Shown: in pieces, positions 62,677-64,000 of the stretch
Layout: the number at the start of each line of letters is the position of its first letter
How positions within the stretch are numbered: position 1 is the stretch's first letter
Assembly: GCA_041671545.1 (NCBI GenBank)
Contig: JBAZBI010000008.1
Location: 1 to 64,000 of the forward strand
DNA: 64,000 bases
Source: UBA1563 sp041671545
Lineage (GTDB): Bacteria > Bacteroidota > Ignavibacteria > Ignavibacteriales > Ignavibacteriaceae
Reading direction: 5' to 3'
Translations under genes and position numbers: made by a program
The notes under the pieces: model-generated
What the model was told of the DNA's origin: nothing
The model's input: only the letters and a program-made list of their open reading frames with translations
Database searches by the model: none

Positions 62677-62945
62677 TTTTCCTCGTTCATCTGGTCAATG
62701 ATTTCTCTAATTCTGGGAGTTAGATAAATTTGCTCAACTCCTAAATCTTTTAATGCTTCTGATAAAATAATCGCTTTCCGTTGTGTATTCGCCAATTTAT
62801 TAATGACGATAACTTTACTGTCTTTTAACAGACAATATCCACCCTTAAAATCTCCCTTTTCAAATCTGATAGTTGCTCCAAGTTGAGCTGCCAAAGCTTT
62901 TAATTCTTCAATCACATCTTCAAATTCTTTTTCTTTAATTTTCAT
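62673..62945 (-). CDS. Conserved protein of unknown function, 90 residues
   Basis: The protein has a helical start (FEDVIEELKALAAQLG) and two short strands with FEKGDFKGGYCLLKDSKVIVINKLANTQRKAIILSEAL. The pattern suggests a small alpha/beta cytosolic protein. I recognise no family. It overlaps aroQ (4 nt) and the upstream membrane protein (11 nt), so the three are probably coexpressed. Confidence 0.6.
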   Translation of the reverse strand: MKIKEKEFEDVIEELKALAAQLGATIRFEKGDFKGGYCLLKDSKVIVINKLANTQRKAIILSEALKDLGVEQIYLTPRIREIIDQMNEEK

Positions 62946-63444
62946 TTTTCGTAAGAGGTTGAAAGATAGAAAGAAAAATAACCGCTAAAAATGAGAATAG
63001 ATGAATCAGTGGGAAACTCCCCAAAACTTTATATCTCGCTACAGTTGCATCTAAAATTGTTTTAGGATCAAATGTTGAATAAAAGACCGACATCATAATT
63101 TTATAATCTAAATTGATCAAATACAGTTCAAATGGTGCAAGGGTAACTACTAAAACAAGGATGATAAAGAGCCATCCGTTTTGTTTCAGTTTCAATTTTG
63201 AAGTTGCTATATAACCAAGTAATGATATGAAAAAGACAATATATGTTACTACTGAAAGTGAAATCAATGGATTAAGAACATAAAACACGGCTTGAAGAAA
63301 AGATGAATTAATAAATGGTTTGAGTTGGAATTGATTTCCTTCGAAGAGGTAAAATGTTAACATGGTTCGTGATAGGTTAGCACCAAACCAGATTGCGCCG
63401 AAAACCACACTCAGATATTGAAATATTTTTGATACTTTTTGCAT
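62935..63444 (-). CDS. Small four-span membrane protein
   Basis: The 169-residue protein has four membrane spans (about 8-27, 50-74, 89-111 and 143-162) with a conserved WFGANLSRTMLTFYLF near the N-terminus. The architecture resembles DUF4149-type proteins, but the match is uncertain. It begins the aroQ unit and is divergent from the ppx-type gene at 63487. Confidence 0.6.
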   Translation of the reverse strand: MQKVSKIFQYLSVVFGAIWFGANLSRTMLTFYLFEGNQFQLKPFINSSFLQAVFYVLNPLISLSVVTYIVFFISLLGYIATSKLKLKQNGWLFIILVLVVTLAPFELYLINLDYKIMMSVFYSTFDPKTILDATVARYKVLGSFPLIHLFSFLAVIFLSIFQPLTKNEN

Positions 63445-63486
63445 AACGATTTTTTTTTATTTTGATGACTAAAATATGGAAAAAAA

Positions 63487-64000
63487 ATGAATATTGCTTC
63501 AATTGACATTGGAACAAATACAATTTTACTACTTATTGCGAATGTAAATTTGCGAGCTCAAAAAATTGATGCGATTCGAGAAGAAATTAGAATTCCTAGA
63601 ATTGGTGTTGAATTGAATCGAAGTGGTAAAATTCCAGATGAAAAGATAGCTGAACTTGAAAATATTTTGCTTGAGTATAAAAATTTAGCGAAGCTAAATA
63701 ATTGTGAGGAAATTTTCGTTATTGGGACACACGCGCTTCGCACGGCTTCAAATAATAAAGAAATTCAATCGAGAATTTTAGACAAAACCTCCCTTTTCAT
63801 CGAGATAATTCCATCGGAGCTTGAAGCAGAATATGCATTTTATGGGATAAAAGCTTCATGTAAAATGGATGGAATTTTTGCCATTGTTGATATTGGTGGA
63901 GGTAGTACCGAAGTAATATTTGGTGATAAAGATTCAATTCTTGATAAAATCAGTTTTCCAATTGGCGTAGTTACTCTGAAAGATGAGTTCATTCAAGATT
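63487..64000 (+). CDS. Ppx/GppA-type exopolyphosphatase (5' part only)
   Basis: A frame begins at ATG 63487 and is still open at the end of the window (171 codons seen). It starts MNIASIDIGTNTILLLIANV, the ASKHA phosphate-1 motif of Ppx/GppA, and later has FAIVDIGGGSTEVIFG, the phosphate-2 motif. The family hydrolyses polyphosphate or pppGpp. It is divergent from the gene at 62935-63444 with a 42-nt gap. The 3' end lies outside the window. Confidence 0.9.
   Translation, partial: MNIASIDIGTNTILLLIANVNLRAQKIDAIREEIRIPRIGVELNRSGKIPDEKIAELENILLEYKNLAKLNNCEEIFVIGTHALRTASNNKEIQSRILDKTSLFIEIIPSELEAEYAFYGIKASCKMDGIFAIVDIGGGSTEVIFGDKDSILDKISFPIGVVTLKDEFIQD

Overview
The window looks like a chromosome segment from the Bacteroidota/Chlorobi group, most probably Ignavibacteria. 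The DNA is AT-rich. Two large exported proteins carry type IX secretion C-terminal sorting domains, there is a PorV/PorQ-like outer-membrane protein, and hprK, hpf, a Smg/DUF494 gene next to topA, and the ybeY variant match that lineage. The assignment is inferred from gene content, not from a marker search.

Positions 1-19305 are accessory. About nineteen genes lie there, all on the minus strand, mostly as single short genes: a HEPN-motif protein, small membrane proteins, a degenerate CDP-alcohol phosphatidyltransferase, a one-polypeptide restriction-modification enzyme, lipoproteins, a VOC protein, acetyltransferases, a DUF6364/PIN toxin-antitoxin pair, a PorV-like porin, two nearly identical membrane proteins and a methyltransferase. 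The spaces between them hold several repeat families. One is a roughly 130-nt element with inverted ends in nine full or partial copies, all in the same orientation. Another is a 27-bp perfect palindrome in three copies. There are also two-hairpin GTCCC/CCCCAAGGGG modules, and two hairpins at gene 3' ends that fold like integron attC sites. The layout resembles a cassette array, but no integrase is visible. Two genes (a GNAT acetyltransferase and the PIN toxin) each carry a one-base frameshift at a short homopolymer.

Positions 19695-27909 (plus strand) hold a hydrogen module: an NADH-linked trimeric [FeFe] hydrogenase (hydC, hydB, hydA), then a hydrogenase-like sensor fused to a histidine kinase, a lone receiver protein, and a receiver-PAS-kinase hybrid. 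This reads as an H2-producing or H2-consuming enzyme encoded beside its own H2-sensing phosphorelay. No DNA-binding output domain and no HydE/F/G maturases lie in the window.

A large exported type IX cargo protein (28086-31133, minus) and a block of GCCCT-type hairpins separate this from a long plus-strand run of core genes (31685-53287): HNH endonuclease, trpS, scpA, scpB, an rRNA pseudouridine synthase, PBP4-type peptidase, lysS, DUF2279 protein, glycosyltransferase, Wzi-like protein, S41 protease, DUF3108 protein, gamma-carbonic anhydrase, ybeY, smg-like, topA, a Xer recombinase, hpf, hprK, M23 peptidase, DUF2795, DNA polymerase III delta prime and a 3-hydroxyacyl-CoA dehydrogenase. Many of these overlap or nearly touch.

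Positions 53375-63444 are minus-strand: a lipid kinase, then an overlapping purF / subtilase / pgsA-like / ftsY chain, tRNA-Pro(GGG) with its terminator, a MerR regulator, aroQ and two small unknowns. A ppx/gppA-type gene starts at 63487 on the plus strand and runs off the window.
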